Below are positions 1-5,389 of a stretch of 5,389 nucleotides of DNA, piece after piece. The stretch is from an uncultured Actinomycetes bacterium. GTDB lineage: Bacteria > Actinomycetota > Thermoleophilia > Solirubrobacterales > 70-9. The DNA is taken from positions 1 to 5,389 of the forward strand of contig CAMPIP010000162.1 in the NCBI GenBank assembly GCA_946886425.1. Direction: 5' to 3'. The position numbers and the translations under genes are program-made. Under the pieces are notes generated by a model. It had not been told where the DNA came from. It was given only the letters and a program-made list of their open reading frames with translations, and made no database searches. The first letter of the stretch is position 1. The number at the start of each line of letters is the position of its first letter.

Positions 1-415
1 GGTCGGCGGCGCGGGTCGCTCGCTGGCGGGCGATCGCGCGGGGGACGAGGATCATCGGGATGTCGCCGGGGCCGTAGCCCTTCGCCGTCAGGTCGTCGAG
101 CAGTCCGTCGACGATGTGGACGTAGCGGGGGTCGTCCTGGCGGTCGGGGGCGAAGGCGCTGAGGATGTCCCAGGCGCCGTAGTAGGACCAGCCGCCGACC
201 GAGTCGCAGGCTTCGACGAGCTCGTCGAGCGTGCGGTCCGGATCCGATTGGAGCCCTTTCTGGACGAGTTTCCCGAGTTCGAGCCCGCCCACCGCGTCGC
301 CGCCCGGGGCCGGGCCGTTGAGCAGTCCGAAGGACTCGAGGGTGGCAGGGGCGTCGCTAGGAAGCAGGCGGCGAGGGCGATCATCGCCGCCGGAAAAGAG
401 ATCCCGCAGGCCCAT
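1..415 (-). CDS. Hypothetical protein, N-terminal 138 residues (cut by window edge)
   Basis: The reading frame opens with ATG at 413-415 and stays open to base 1, so the stop lies outside the window. The visible protein is soluble: no signal peptide and no membrane segment. It begins MGLRDLFSGGDDRPRRLLPS, continues through a Gly/Pro-rich stretch to an acidic, helix-like part around residues 55-75, then an aromatic cluster (GGWSYYGAWDIL, about 74-85), and ends basic (RAIARQRATRAAD). I do not recognise a family and assign no function. The case for a real gene is that the frame is continuous with GC-rich third positions, an AGGA sits 9 nt before the ATG, and the gene starts 17 nt after the cyclase stop. 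A GAGG overlaps that stop, which suggests translational coupling with the cyclase. It could be an accessory or effector partner of the cyclase, but only proximity supports this. Confidence 0.72.
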   Translation of the reverse strand, partial: MGLRDLFSGGDDRPRRLLPSDAPATLESFGLLNGPAPGGDAVGGLELGKLVQKGLQSDPDRTLDELVEACDSVGGWSYYGAWDILSAFAPDRQDDPRYVHIVDGLLDDLTAKGYGPGDIPMILVPRAIARQRATRAAD

Positions 416-432
416 GACTGCGCATCCTATCC

Positions 433-1797
433 TCAATCACTAGGGAGAGCTTGCGGCATGTTGGCGGGGGCGGCGGCGATCCCGTAGACGTCGAACTCCT
501 CGGCCACGCCCTTGAGCGCGTGCCGCCCGCGGGGCTCGAACTCGATGCCCGAGCCGGCCGCGAGGTCCCTCACCGTGCGCGACGTCAGCACGGTGCCCGG
601 CCCGGCCAGACCGGCGATCCGGGCCGCGACGTGGACGGCGATGCCGCCGACGTCGTCGCCCATCAGCTCGACCTCGCCGGTGTGGAGGCCGGCGCGGACC
701 GCGATGCCGAGGGAGGGCATCTCCTCGGCGATGGCGCGGGCGGATTCGACCGCCCGGGTGGGGCCGTCGAAGACAGCCAGGAAGCCGTCGCCGGTGGACT
801 TGATCTCGCGGCCTTCGAAGCGCTCGAGGTGGGTGCGGGTGAGGCGCTGGTGGTCTTCGAGGAGCTGGCGCCAGCGGCGGTCGCGGAGGTCGGTGGCGAT
901 CCGGGTCGAGTCGACGATGTCGGTGAAGAGGACGGTGGCGAGGACCCGTTCGGGGGCGGGGGCGGGGCGGACCCCGGTGAGGAACTCCTCGATCGCGGCC
1001 AGCGGGGCGTCGCTGTCGCCGACCCAGGGGAAGTGGTCGTCGCCCTCGAGCTCGAGGTAGCGGCTGCCCTCGATCCGCTCCGCCAGCCACCGGGCGGCGT
1101 GGTAGTTGACGGCGCGGTCGTGGCGGCGCTGCATGACCAGGGTCGGGACCTGGATCAGCGGCAGGGTCTCCCGGACGTCGGTGTCGAGGAACATCTCGAA
1201 CAGCTGCCGGACCCGCATCGGGCTCGCCGCCTGGCGCTCGAAACGGGCCTGGTACTCGCGGGCACGAGCGTCGCCGGCGAGGCTGGGGCTGAAGATCTCG
1301 ATCGTCGCGCCCTGTCCCCAGAGCGGTGAGACCAGCTCCTGGTTGGACTCGATCAGGGCCTCCCGGGGCGGCGCCCAGGGGTAGTCGGGGGCCGACGTCG
1401 AGCGCGCCATCGCGCCCCATAGGACAAGCGCGGAGGTCCGCTCCGGGTAGGTCGCCGCGAACAACAGGCACATGGTCGCCCCCTCGGACATCCCCAGCAG
1501 CGCCGCCCGCTCCGAGCCGGCCGCGTCCATCACCGCCCGCACGTCGTCCATCCGCTCCTCCAGCGTCGCCGCCTTCTCGACCGGGTCGGAGAGGCCGACG
1601 CCGCGGCGGTCGAAGGCGATCACCCGCGCGAAGGAGGCGAGCCGGTTGACGAAGCCCGCCAGCAGCGGGCACTCCCAGAGCAGGTCGAGGTGCGAGAGGA
1701 AGGGGAAGGCGAGGACCAGGTCGGTCTCGCCCTCGCCGACCACCTGGTAGGCGATGCCGACGTCGCCGCTGCGCGCGTATCGCGTCTGCGGGTTCAT
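433..1797 (-). CDS. Alpha/beta-hydrolase fused to class III adenylate/guanylate cyclase
   Basis: A 454-residue two-domain cytosolic protein. Residues about 5-275 form an alpha/beta-hydrolase fold: FDRRGVGLSD at 62-71, nucleophile elbow GMSEG with Ser104, and probable acid Asp227 (RRHDRA) and base His255 (GDDHF), so the triad looks intact. Residues about 283-442 form a class III cyclase homology domain. Its metal-binding aspartates are Asp293 (FTDIVDST) and Asp337 (STGDG). Lys333 and Asp382 sit at the adenine-selecting positions, and Arg393 at the transition-state position. The usual Asn four residues before that Arg is His389. Known family: this is the architecture of Mycobacterium tuberculosis Rv1900c, of similar length, which makes cAMP as a homodimer; as I recall it has the same Asn-to-His change. 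Likely product is cAMP from ATP; the hydrolase substrate is unknown. The ATG is set by family similarity (the protein starts directly with RYARSGDVGIAYQVVG) and by an in-frame TAG at 1810-1812. GGAGG abuts the ATG with no spacer, which is unusual. Confidence 0.92.
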   Translation of the reverse strand: MNPQTRYARSGDVGIAYQVVGEGETDLVLAFPFLSHLDLLWECPLLAGFVNRLASFARVIAFDRRGVGLSDPVEKAATLEERMDDVRAVMDAAGSERAALLGMSEGATMCLLFAATYPERTSALVLWGAMARSTSAPDYPWAPPREALIESNQELVSPLWGQGATIEIFSPSLAGDARAREYQARFERQAASPMRVRQLFEMFLDTDVRETLPLIQVPTLVMQRRHDRAVNYHAARWLAERIEGSRYLELEGDDHFPWVGDSDAPLAAIEEFLTGVRPAPAPERVLATVLFTDIVDSTRIATDLRDRRWRQLLEDHQRLTRTHLERFEGREIKSTGDGFLAVFDGPTRAVESARAIAEEMPSLGIAVRAGLHTGEVELMGDDVGGIAVHVAARIAGLAGPGTVLTSRTVRDLAAGSGIEFEPRGRHALKGVAEEFDVYGIAAAPANMPQALPSD

Positions 1798-1812
1798 CCT
1801 CCGCCCACACTA

Positions 1813-1831
1813 CGCCCGGGAACCCCCGGCG
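1813..1831 (-). other. Small GC hairpin in the DMT-cyclase gap
   Basis: The 40-nt gap between the DMT stop (1838) and the cyclase ATG (1797) contains an inverted repeat: five perfect pairs (1816-1820 with 1825-1829) around a 4-nt loop. Two more pairs (1813-1814 with 1830-1831) form if C1815 is bulged. No T-run follows on the minus strand, so it does not look like a classical intrinsic terminator. It could stabilise an mRNA end, mark a processing site or weakly attenuate the downstream cyclase. Short GC palindromes are common by chance in such DNA. Confidence 0.25.
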
Positions 1832-1837
1832 GCCAGT

Positions 1838-2725
1838 TCAGCCGAGCGCCGGTCTCGGTGTCGGCAGGGAGATCGGGCGGGCCCGGCGCGTCGGCAGCAG
1901 CAGCGCCGAGGCGCAGACCAGGGCGAAGGCGGTCGCCTGCAGGACGATGCCGAGCGGCCCCGTCGCGAGCGGATCGCCGAAGACGAGGACGCCGCCCGCG
2001 ATCTGACTGACGTTGGCGACCAGCCCCATCAGCCCGATGGTCTCGATCGCTCCGCCTCGTTGCAGCGCCGCGACCGCGGCGTACTGGGCGAGGCCGCCGC
2101 AGACGACGATCAGCGCCGCCCAGGGGATCAGCAGGGCGACCGAGGTGCCGCCCTCGCCGGTCAGCCCCTTGATGGCGACGCCCGCGAAGGCGAAGAGGAT
2201 GCCCGCGGTGGCGGCGAGGATGGCGCCCTGTCGCGCCGCCAGGCGCTCGGAGCGGCGACCGAGGGTGAGGCCGATCGCCATCAGCGCCAGGCCGCCCTCG
2301 AAGCCGAGGATCGCGGCCGGGTCGAACCCGGAGTGGCTCCCGTCGAAGCTCGGCAGGGTCACGGCGAGGAGGGCGAGGCCGCTGCCGCCGACCAGCAGCG
2401 CCAGCCACTGTCGCGGCTCGACCGCGTGGCCGAAGAGGCGCTGCGACATCACCGCCAGCGTCACCGCCCCACCGGCCAGGACCGCCTGGACCAGCGAGAT
2501 CGGGGCCAGCGAGAGGGCGGCGACGTGGATCAGCCAGGCGGCCGCGGCCAGGCCCCAGCCCGCCGCGAACCAGCGGGAGGCGGCCAGGCCGCGGGCACTC
2601 CGCAGGGGGCGGCGGATGTCGATCGGGGCCACCCGCTGGCAGCCGCGGTGCTTCAGCAGCGAGGCGAGGTTCGCCATCACGGCCGCGAGCAGGGCCAGGG
2701 CGATCCCGATCTGGACCGAGCCCAT
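1838..2725 (-). CDS. DMT-superfamily (EamA/NIPA-like) membrane transporter
   Basis: A 295-residue, very hydrophobic inner-membrane protein. I see nine probable membrane helices, at about residues 4-23, 52-73, 76-94, 106-125, 136-155, 167-187, 194-221, 228-249 and 256-277; a tenth may be hidden in the longer ones. The drug/metabolite transporter pattern of two similar halves is visible. The stretch around 73-123 (PISLVQAVLAGGAVTLAVMS, then a charged linker and a Gly/Leu helix) is echoed around 225-277 (AIETIGLMGLVANVSQIAGG, then FGDPLATGPLG and a final helix). The short charged element LLKHRG after helix 1 also fits actinobacterial members. The substrate cannot be read from sequence; NIPA relatives are linked to Mg2+ and EamA proteins to metabolites. 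The ATG follows the helicase stop by 9 nt, and an AGG overlapping that TAG lies 8 nt upstream, so translation is probably coupled to the helicase. The tail after residue 278 is short and rich in Pro/Arg. Confidence 0.8.
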   Translation of the reverse strand: MGSVQIGIALALLAAVMANLASLLKHRGCQRVAPIDIRRPLRSARGLAASRWFAAGWGLAAAAWLIHVAALSLAPISLVQAVLAGGAVTLAVMSQRLFGHAVEPRQWLALLVGGSGLALLAVTLPSFDGSHSGFDPAAILGFEGGLALMAIGLTLGRRSERLAARQGAILAATAGILFAFAGVAIKGLTGEGGTSVALLIPWAALIVVCGGLAQYAAVAALQRGGAIETIGLMGLVANVSQIAGGVLVFGDPLATGPLGIVLQATAFALVCASALLLPTRRARPISLPTPRPALG

Positions 2726-2734
2726 CGTCGCTAC

Positions 2735-3928
2735 CTAGGCGGCGCGCCCGCTCTTGCCGCGATGGCGCCGCTGAGGCCGGTGCCGCGATGGCCGCGGTTG
2801 CGCGACGGCGGCTTCGCCGCCGCCCAGCTTCTCGACCTCCCGTTTCAGACCGAGGTCGCGGGCGATGCGGCGGACCTCGTCGATCTGCTCGGCGAGGACG
2901 AAGCTGACGCCTGTGCCGCGGCGGCCCGCCCGGCCGGTGCGGCCGACGCGATGGACGTAGGTGTCGCGGTCGCCGGGCACGTCGTAGTTGATGACGTGGG
3001 TGACCCCTTCGACGTCTATGCCTCGCGCCGCCACGTCGGTGGCGATCAGCGCTTCGGCCTCGCCGTCCTCGAAGCGGGCAAGAGCCCGTTCGCGCTGGCG
3101 CTGGCTCTTGTCGCCGTGCATCACGACCGCCTCGACGCTGTGTTTGCGGAGGCGCTTGGCGAGCCGGTCGGCGCCGCGCTTGGTGCGGACGAAGACCAGC
3201 GTCGCGACGCTCTCCTCCTCGCGCAGCTGCTCGACCAGCAGGTCGATCTTCTCCGCGGGCGAGCCGACGGGGAGAAAGCGGTGCTCGATGTCCGCCTTCG
3301 CGCCCGGGTCGGGCGCCTGGGTGTGGCGCCGCGGCTTCCGCGTGTAGGCGGCGGCCGCCTTGCCGGTGGCCCCTTCGAGCGTCGCCGAGAAGAACAGCGT
3401 CTGGCGGTCGTCGGGGGTCAGGGCGACGATCCGGTCGACGGCGGGCTTGAAGCCCATGTCGAGCATCCGGTCGGCCTCGTCGAGGACGAGCGTTTCGACC
3501 TCGCCGAGGGAGACGGCGCCGCGGGCGATCAGGTCCTCGAGGCGACCGGGCGTCGCGACGAGGACGTCGGCGCGCCGCGCCGCCTTGATCTGGGGGCCGA
3601 AGCCGACGCCGCCGTAGACGGCGGCGATCTTCAGCCCGAGCGCGTCGGCCAGCGGCCGCAGCTCGTCGACGATCTGGCCCGCCAGCTCGCGGGTCGGGGC
3701 GAGGACGAGGGCTCCAGTGCTCTCGTCCTCTGGCGAGAGCCGCTCGAGCATCGGGATGCCGAAGGCGAGCGTCTTGCCCGAGCCGGTCGGCGACTGGACG
3801 AGCAGATCGTGGCCGTCCAGGCCGTCGCGGATGACCAGCTGCTGGACGGGGAAAGGCGTGGTGATGTCGCGACGCGCGAGCGCGCTGATCACAGGTTTGG
3901 AGATGCCGAGGTCGGCAAACGAAGTAAT
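2735..3928 (-). CDS. DEAD-box ATP-dependent RNA helicase (RhlE-like), ATT start proposed
   Basis: Unwinds or remodels RNA with ATP, typically in ribosome assembly, mRNA decay or cold adaptation. Numbered from the proposed ATT, the protein has 397 residues and every core motif: upstream aromatic Phe4 and Q-motif Gln29 (TPFPVQ), motif I SPTGSGKT 46-53, Ia PTREL 78-82, Ib TPGR 126-129, II DEAD 150-153, III SAT 181-183, IV LVFVRTK 244-250, V ATDVAARGID 296-305, VI HRVGRTGRAG 326-335. A short Arg-rich tail (about 378-397) probably binds RNA. Length fits a minimal RhlE-type helicase with no added domain. The start deserves care: GTG at 3890-3892 has no ribosome site and would delete the conserved FADLGISKP. 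Reading upstream in frame restores that segment, and ATT at 3926-3928 lies 6 nt after AAAAAGGAG. An in-frame TAG at 3950-3952 bounds the frame. The gene leads the probable operon with the DMT protein. Confidence 0.93.
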   Translation of the reverse strand: MTSFADLGISKPVISALARRDITTPFPVQQLVIRDGLDGHDLLVQSPTGSGKTLAFGIPMLERLSPEDESTGALVLAPTRELAGQIVDELRPLADALGLKIAAVYGGVGFGPQIKAARRADVLVATPGRLEDLIARGAVSLGEVETLVLDEADRMLDMGFKPAVDRIVALTPDDRQTLFFSATLEGATGKAAAAYTRKPRRHTQAPDPGAKADIEHRFLPVGSPAEKIDLLVEQLREEESVATLVFVRTKRGADRLAKRLRKHSVEAVVMHGDKSQRQRERALARFEDGEAEALIATDVAARGIDVEGVTHVINYDVPGDRDTYVHRVGRTGRAGRRGTGVSFVLAEQIDEVRRIARDLGLKREVEKLGGGEAAVAQPRPSRHRPQRRHRGKSGRAA

Positions 3929-3929
3929 T

Positions 3930-3990
3930 GTGTGCTCCTTTTTGAGCGACTAAGGGGAGATCCTGCGACCCCTAGCGCTATTGAGCACAC
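3930..3990 (-). promoter_or_regulatory. Structured 5' leader that sequesters the helicase ribosome binding site
   Basis: In mRNA sense, GTGTGCTC (3990-3983) is perfectly complementary over 8 bp to GAGCACAC (3937-3930), which includes the end of the Shine-Dalgarno and reaches to 1 nt before the ATT. Nested inside is a second stem: AGCG, CTA and GGGG (3979-3969) pair with CCCC, TAG and CGCT (3957-3945), giving 11 bp interrupted only by two single bulged T residues (3953 and 3949) and capped by an 11-nt loop. The two stems are joined by an internal loop of AAT on one side and CAAAAAG on the other. In the folded state the AAAAAG part of the ribosome site is in the internal loop and the GAG is paired. 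No T-tract follows, so this is not a terminator. It resembles a translational switch of no family I recognise. Confidence 0.5.
3935..3943 (-). promoter_or_regulatory. Strong Shine-Dalgarno that selects the ATT start
   Basis: On the minus strand AAAAAGGAG ends 6 nt before ATT at 3926-3928, an ideal spacing. There is no ATG, GTG or TTG within reach: the in-frame codons after ATT are ACT TCG TTT GCC GAC CTC, and the first standard start is the GTG 36 nt further on, which has no such site. The AG/GAG-rich sequence is the best ribosome site in the window and decides the start of the helicase gene. Its last three bases (GAG, 3935-3937) also belong to the outer stem of the leader hairpin. Confidence 0.7.
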
Positions 3991-4009
3991 CGAGGAAACG
4001 GAACCTCTC

Positions 4010-4029
4010 GGGCGACCGGTTGTCGGCCC
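4010..4029 (-). terminator. Possible GC hairpin terminator or 3'-end stabiliser after the MMPL gene
   Basis: Seven base pairs (4010-4016 with 4022-4029, one bulged base at 4026) close a 5-nt loop, starting 8 nt after the MMPL stop codon. On the minus strand it is not followed by a run of T, only by mixed sequence containing scattered T, so it would be a GC-rich terminator without a U tail or just an mRNA 3'-end structure. Its position between two genes separated by 108 nt supports a boundary role. Chance palindromes are frequent at this GC content. Confidence 0.3.
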
Positions 4030-4036
4030 GACCGCT

Positions 4037-5389
4037 TCACCGTAGCAGCCGCGACCCCGGCCACCAGGCTCGGTCGCCGAGCCGGTAGGTAATTGCCGGT
4101 ATCAATAGCGCCCGCACTACGAAGGTGTCGAGGAGGACGCCGATCGCGACCGTGGCACCGATCTGGACCAGCTCCTCGAGCGGCAGCAGGGTCAGGGTGG
4201 CGAAGGTCCCGGCGAGGATCAGGCCGGCGCCGGTGACGACGCCGCCGGTGCTGACCAGCGCGGCAAGGACCCCGTCCGGGGTGCCGCGAGCGGCCGCCTC
4301 CTCGCGGGCCCGGGTCATCAGGAAGATGTTGTAGTCGACGCCGAGGGCGACGAGGAAGAGGAACGACATCAGCACCAGGTTGAAGGCGAGGCCCTCGCCG
4401 CCGAGGACCGCGAAGGCGAACGTGACGACCCCGAGGGTGGCCGTGAACGAGGCGATCACGGTGAGGATCAGGTATGCCGGCGCGACTAGGGCGCGGAGGA
4501 GGAGGCAGAGGATCAGGCCGACGAGGACGAGGACGGTGGGGACGATCCTGCGGGTGTCGGCGGCGTTGGTCTGCTCGACGTCGTAGTTCTCCACCGGCAG
4601 GCCGGCAAGCAGGCCGCCCGGGTCGACCGCGTGGAGGCGGTCGCGGATCTCCTCGACCGCGGCGCTGGCCTCGCTGCCGTAGGGATCGTCGCGGAGGACC
4701 AGCACCACGACCGCCTCGTCGGCCCCGCTCGGGGCCGGCACCGGCACCGCCAGTTCGACGCTGTGCAGACGTTCCAGCCGCTCCGTGACGGCGAGGGCGG
4801 TGGCGGGCTTGACCACCGCCGCCAGCGGCGAGCCGAGTCCGGCCGGGAAGTTGCGTTCCAGCGCTTCGGTGCCGCGGCTGGAGTTGGTCGGCTGGGTCTC
4901 GCCCTCGCCGAACCCGAGCGTGCCGTGCTGGCTGAGGTTGCCGAGCGCGAGCACCAGCAGCGCCGCGACGATCGCGACCGCGATCGTCCCCGAGCGGCGC
5001 CGCACCAGCGCCGCGATCCGCTGCCAGCGGGCGTCGCCTGCCGGGTTGGCTCGCGGCCGCGCCGGCCAGAAGACTCGGTCGCCGAGCACCGAGAGGAGTG
5101 CCGGCAGCAACGTGAAGGCGGAGGCGAGCATCACCGCGACGCCGATCGCCAGGATCGGGCCCAGCCAGTGGGTCGACTGGAGATCGGCAAGGAGCAGCAC
5201 CAGCATCGCCGCGATCACGGTCGCGGCCGAGGCGGCCAGGGCCGGCCCGCTCTCGATCAGCGCCTCCCGCAGCGCCGGCGCCGGCGCGCGGCCTCGTCCC
5301 AGCTCCTCGCGGTAGCGGTGAACCAGCAGCAGCGGGGTGTAGGTGGCGGCGCCGCAGAACAGGACCAGCAGCAGCAACGGCCCCGCGGG
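4037..5389 (-). CDS. MMPL-family RND transporter, C-terminal 450 residues (5' end outside window)
   Basis: The frame runs open from the window edge to TGA at 4037-4039, so the start lies beyond base 5389. MMPL proteins export lipids or other hydrophobic compounds across the cytoplasmic membrane using the proton gradient and usually have 12 helices and about 700 or more residues; here roughly the last two thirds are visible. Numbering from the first visible codon, TM4 is about 5-23, TM5 49-70, TM6 78-102, a basic cytosolic linker 103-133, TM7 134-152, a large extracytoplasmic loop about 153-281, TM8 283-299, TM9 303-329, TM10 335-359, TM11 378-402 and TM12 408-434. The second proton-relay pair is present (GVDYNIFLMTRAREE, Asp352-Tyr353). 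The matching TM4 site reads GAATYTPLLLVHRYREEL (13-30), without the Asp of the usual GxxTDY. The substrate cannot be told. A 108-nt structured gap separates it from the helicase, so it may be a separate transcription unit. Confidence 0.9.
   Translation of the reverse strand, partial: PAGPLLLLVLFCGAATYTPLLLVHRYREELGRGRAPAPALREALIESGPALAASAATVIAAMLVLLLADLQSTHWLGPILAIGVAVMLASAFTLLPALLSVLGDRVFWPARPRANPAGDARWQRIAALVRRRSGTIAVAIVAALLVLALGNLSQHGTLGFGEGETQPTNSSRGTEALERNFPAGLGSPLAAVVKPATALAVTERLERLHSVELAVPVPAPSGADEAVVVLVLRDDPYGSEASAAVEEIRDRLHAVDPGGLLAGLPVENYDVEQTNAADTRRIVPTVLVLVGLILCLLLRALVAPAYLILTVIASFTATLGVVTFAFAVLGGEGLAFNLVLMSFLFLVALGVDYNIFLMTRAREEAAARGTPDGVLAALVSTGGVVTGAGLILAGTFATLTLLPLEELVQIGATVAIGVLLDTFVVRALLIPAITYRLGDRAWWPGSRLLR

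Noticed and set aside
88..384. A 98-codon minus-strand frame rich in Ser, Thr, Pro and Ala
   Set aside because: It is a shifted shadow of the gene starting at 415, which has a ribosome site and a more protein-like composition.
451..1329. A 292-codon plus-strand frame antisense to the cyclase
   Set aside because: Its Gly/Asp/Val/Glu-rich product has no motif, while the minus frame carries an intact hydrolase triad and cyclase motifs.
440..1810. A 456-codon minus-strand frame in another register over the cyclase gene
   Set aside because: The translation is Pro/Arg/Gly-rich low complexity; the overlapping frame gives the full hydrolase-cyclase protein.
3890..3892. GTG as the helicase start
   Set aside because: No ribosome site precedes it and it would remove the conserved FADLGISKP segment that is encoded in frame just upstream.
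3930..3990. Leader inverted repeats as an intrinsic terminator
   Set aside because: Neither strand has a T-run directly after the stem; on the minus strand it is followed by the ribosome site and start codon.
3929..4036. A sigma-70-type promoter for the helicase
   Set aside because: I could not find a convincing -35/-10 pair with proper spacing in this gap, so none is annotated, although one is likely to exist here or further upstream.
1754..4045. A 763-codon plus-strand open frame spanning the DMT and helicase genes and the leader
   Set aside because: It is antisense to two clearly recognisable genes. Its product is low-complexity, rich in Asp, Gln, Arg, Gly and Ala, with no domain, as expected when GC-rich codon bias removes stops from the opposite strand. 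No ribosome site supports it.
5375..5377. TTG as the start of the MMPL gene
   Set aside because: The frame is open to the window edge and the sequence begins inside TM4 of a 12-helix family, so the true start is outside.

Overview
The window is a GC-rich stretch (visibly around 70% G+C) with five protein genes, all read from the minus strand and tightly packed. The content points to an actinobacterium: an MMPL-type RND transporter, an alpha/beta-hydrolase fused to a class III nucleotide cyclase (the Mycobacterium Rv1900c arrangement), and strong GC bias at third codon positions. The style of the cyclase N-terminus suggests a Thermoleophilia/Solirubrobacterales-like lineage, but that is inference. 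No RNA genes, mobile elements, CRISPR arrays or phage genes were seen.

Layout in transcription order, from high to low coordinates. (1) 5389-4037: the C-terminal 450 residues of an MMPL-family RND transporter, whose 5' part lies outside the window. (2) 4036-3929: a 108-nt non-coding leader, the most AT-rich stretch in the window. It holds a GC-rich hairpin just after the MMPL stop and an extended imperfect hairpin that captures part of the next gene's Shine-Dalgarno. (3) 3928-2735: a 397-residue DEAD-box RNA helicase that appears to start at a rare ATT codon. (4) 2725-1838: a DMT-superfamily (EamA/NIPA-like) membrane protein, 9 nt after the helicase stop. (5) 1797-433: a 454-residue alpha/beta-hydrolase/adenylate cyclase fusion, 40 nt further on. 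(6) 415-1: the first 138 residues of an unrecognised soluble protein, 17 nt after the cyclase stop and cut by the window edge.

Short gaps, and Shine-Dalgarno sequences overlapping upstream stop codons, suggest that helicase, DMT protein, cyclase and hypothetical protein form one transcription unit. The leader before the helicase would then be the main control point. The most notable signal is that leader: a strong ribosome binding site placed 6 nt from ATT, with no ATG, GTG or TTG nearby, and partly buried in a two-tier hairpin. Together these suggest translational control of an RNA helicase, possibly autoregulatory or temperature-responsive. That function is a hypothesis. Secondary oddities are the loss of the first Asp-Tyr pair in the MMPL protein and a His in place of the catalytic Asn in the cyclase.
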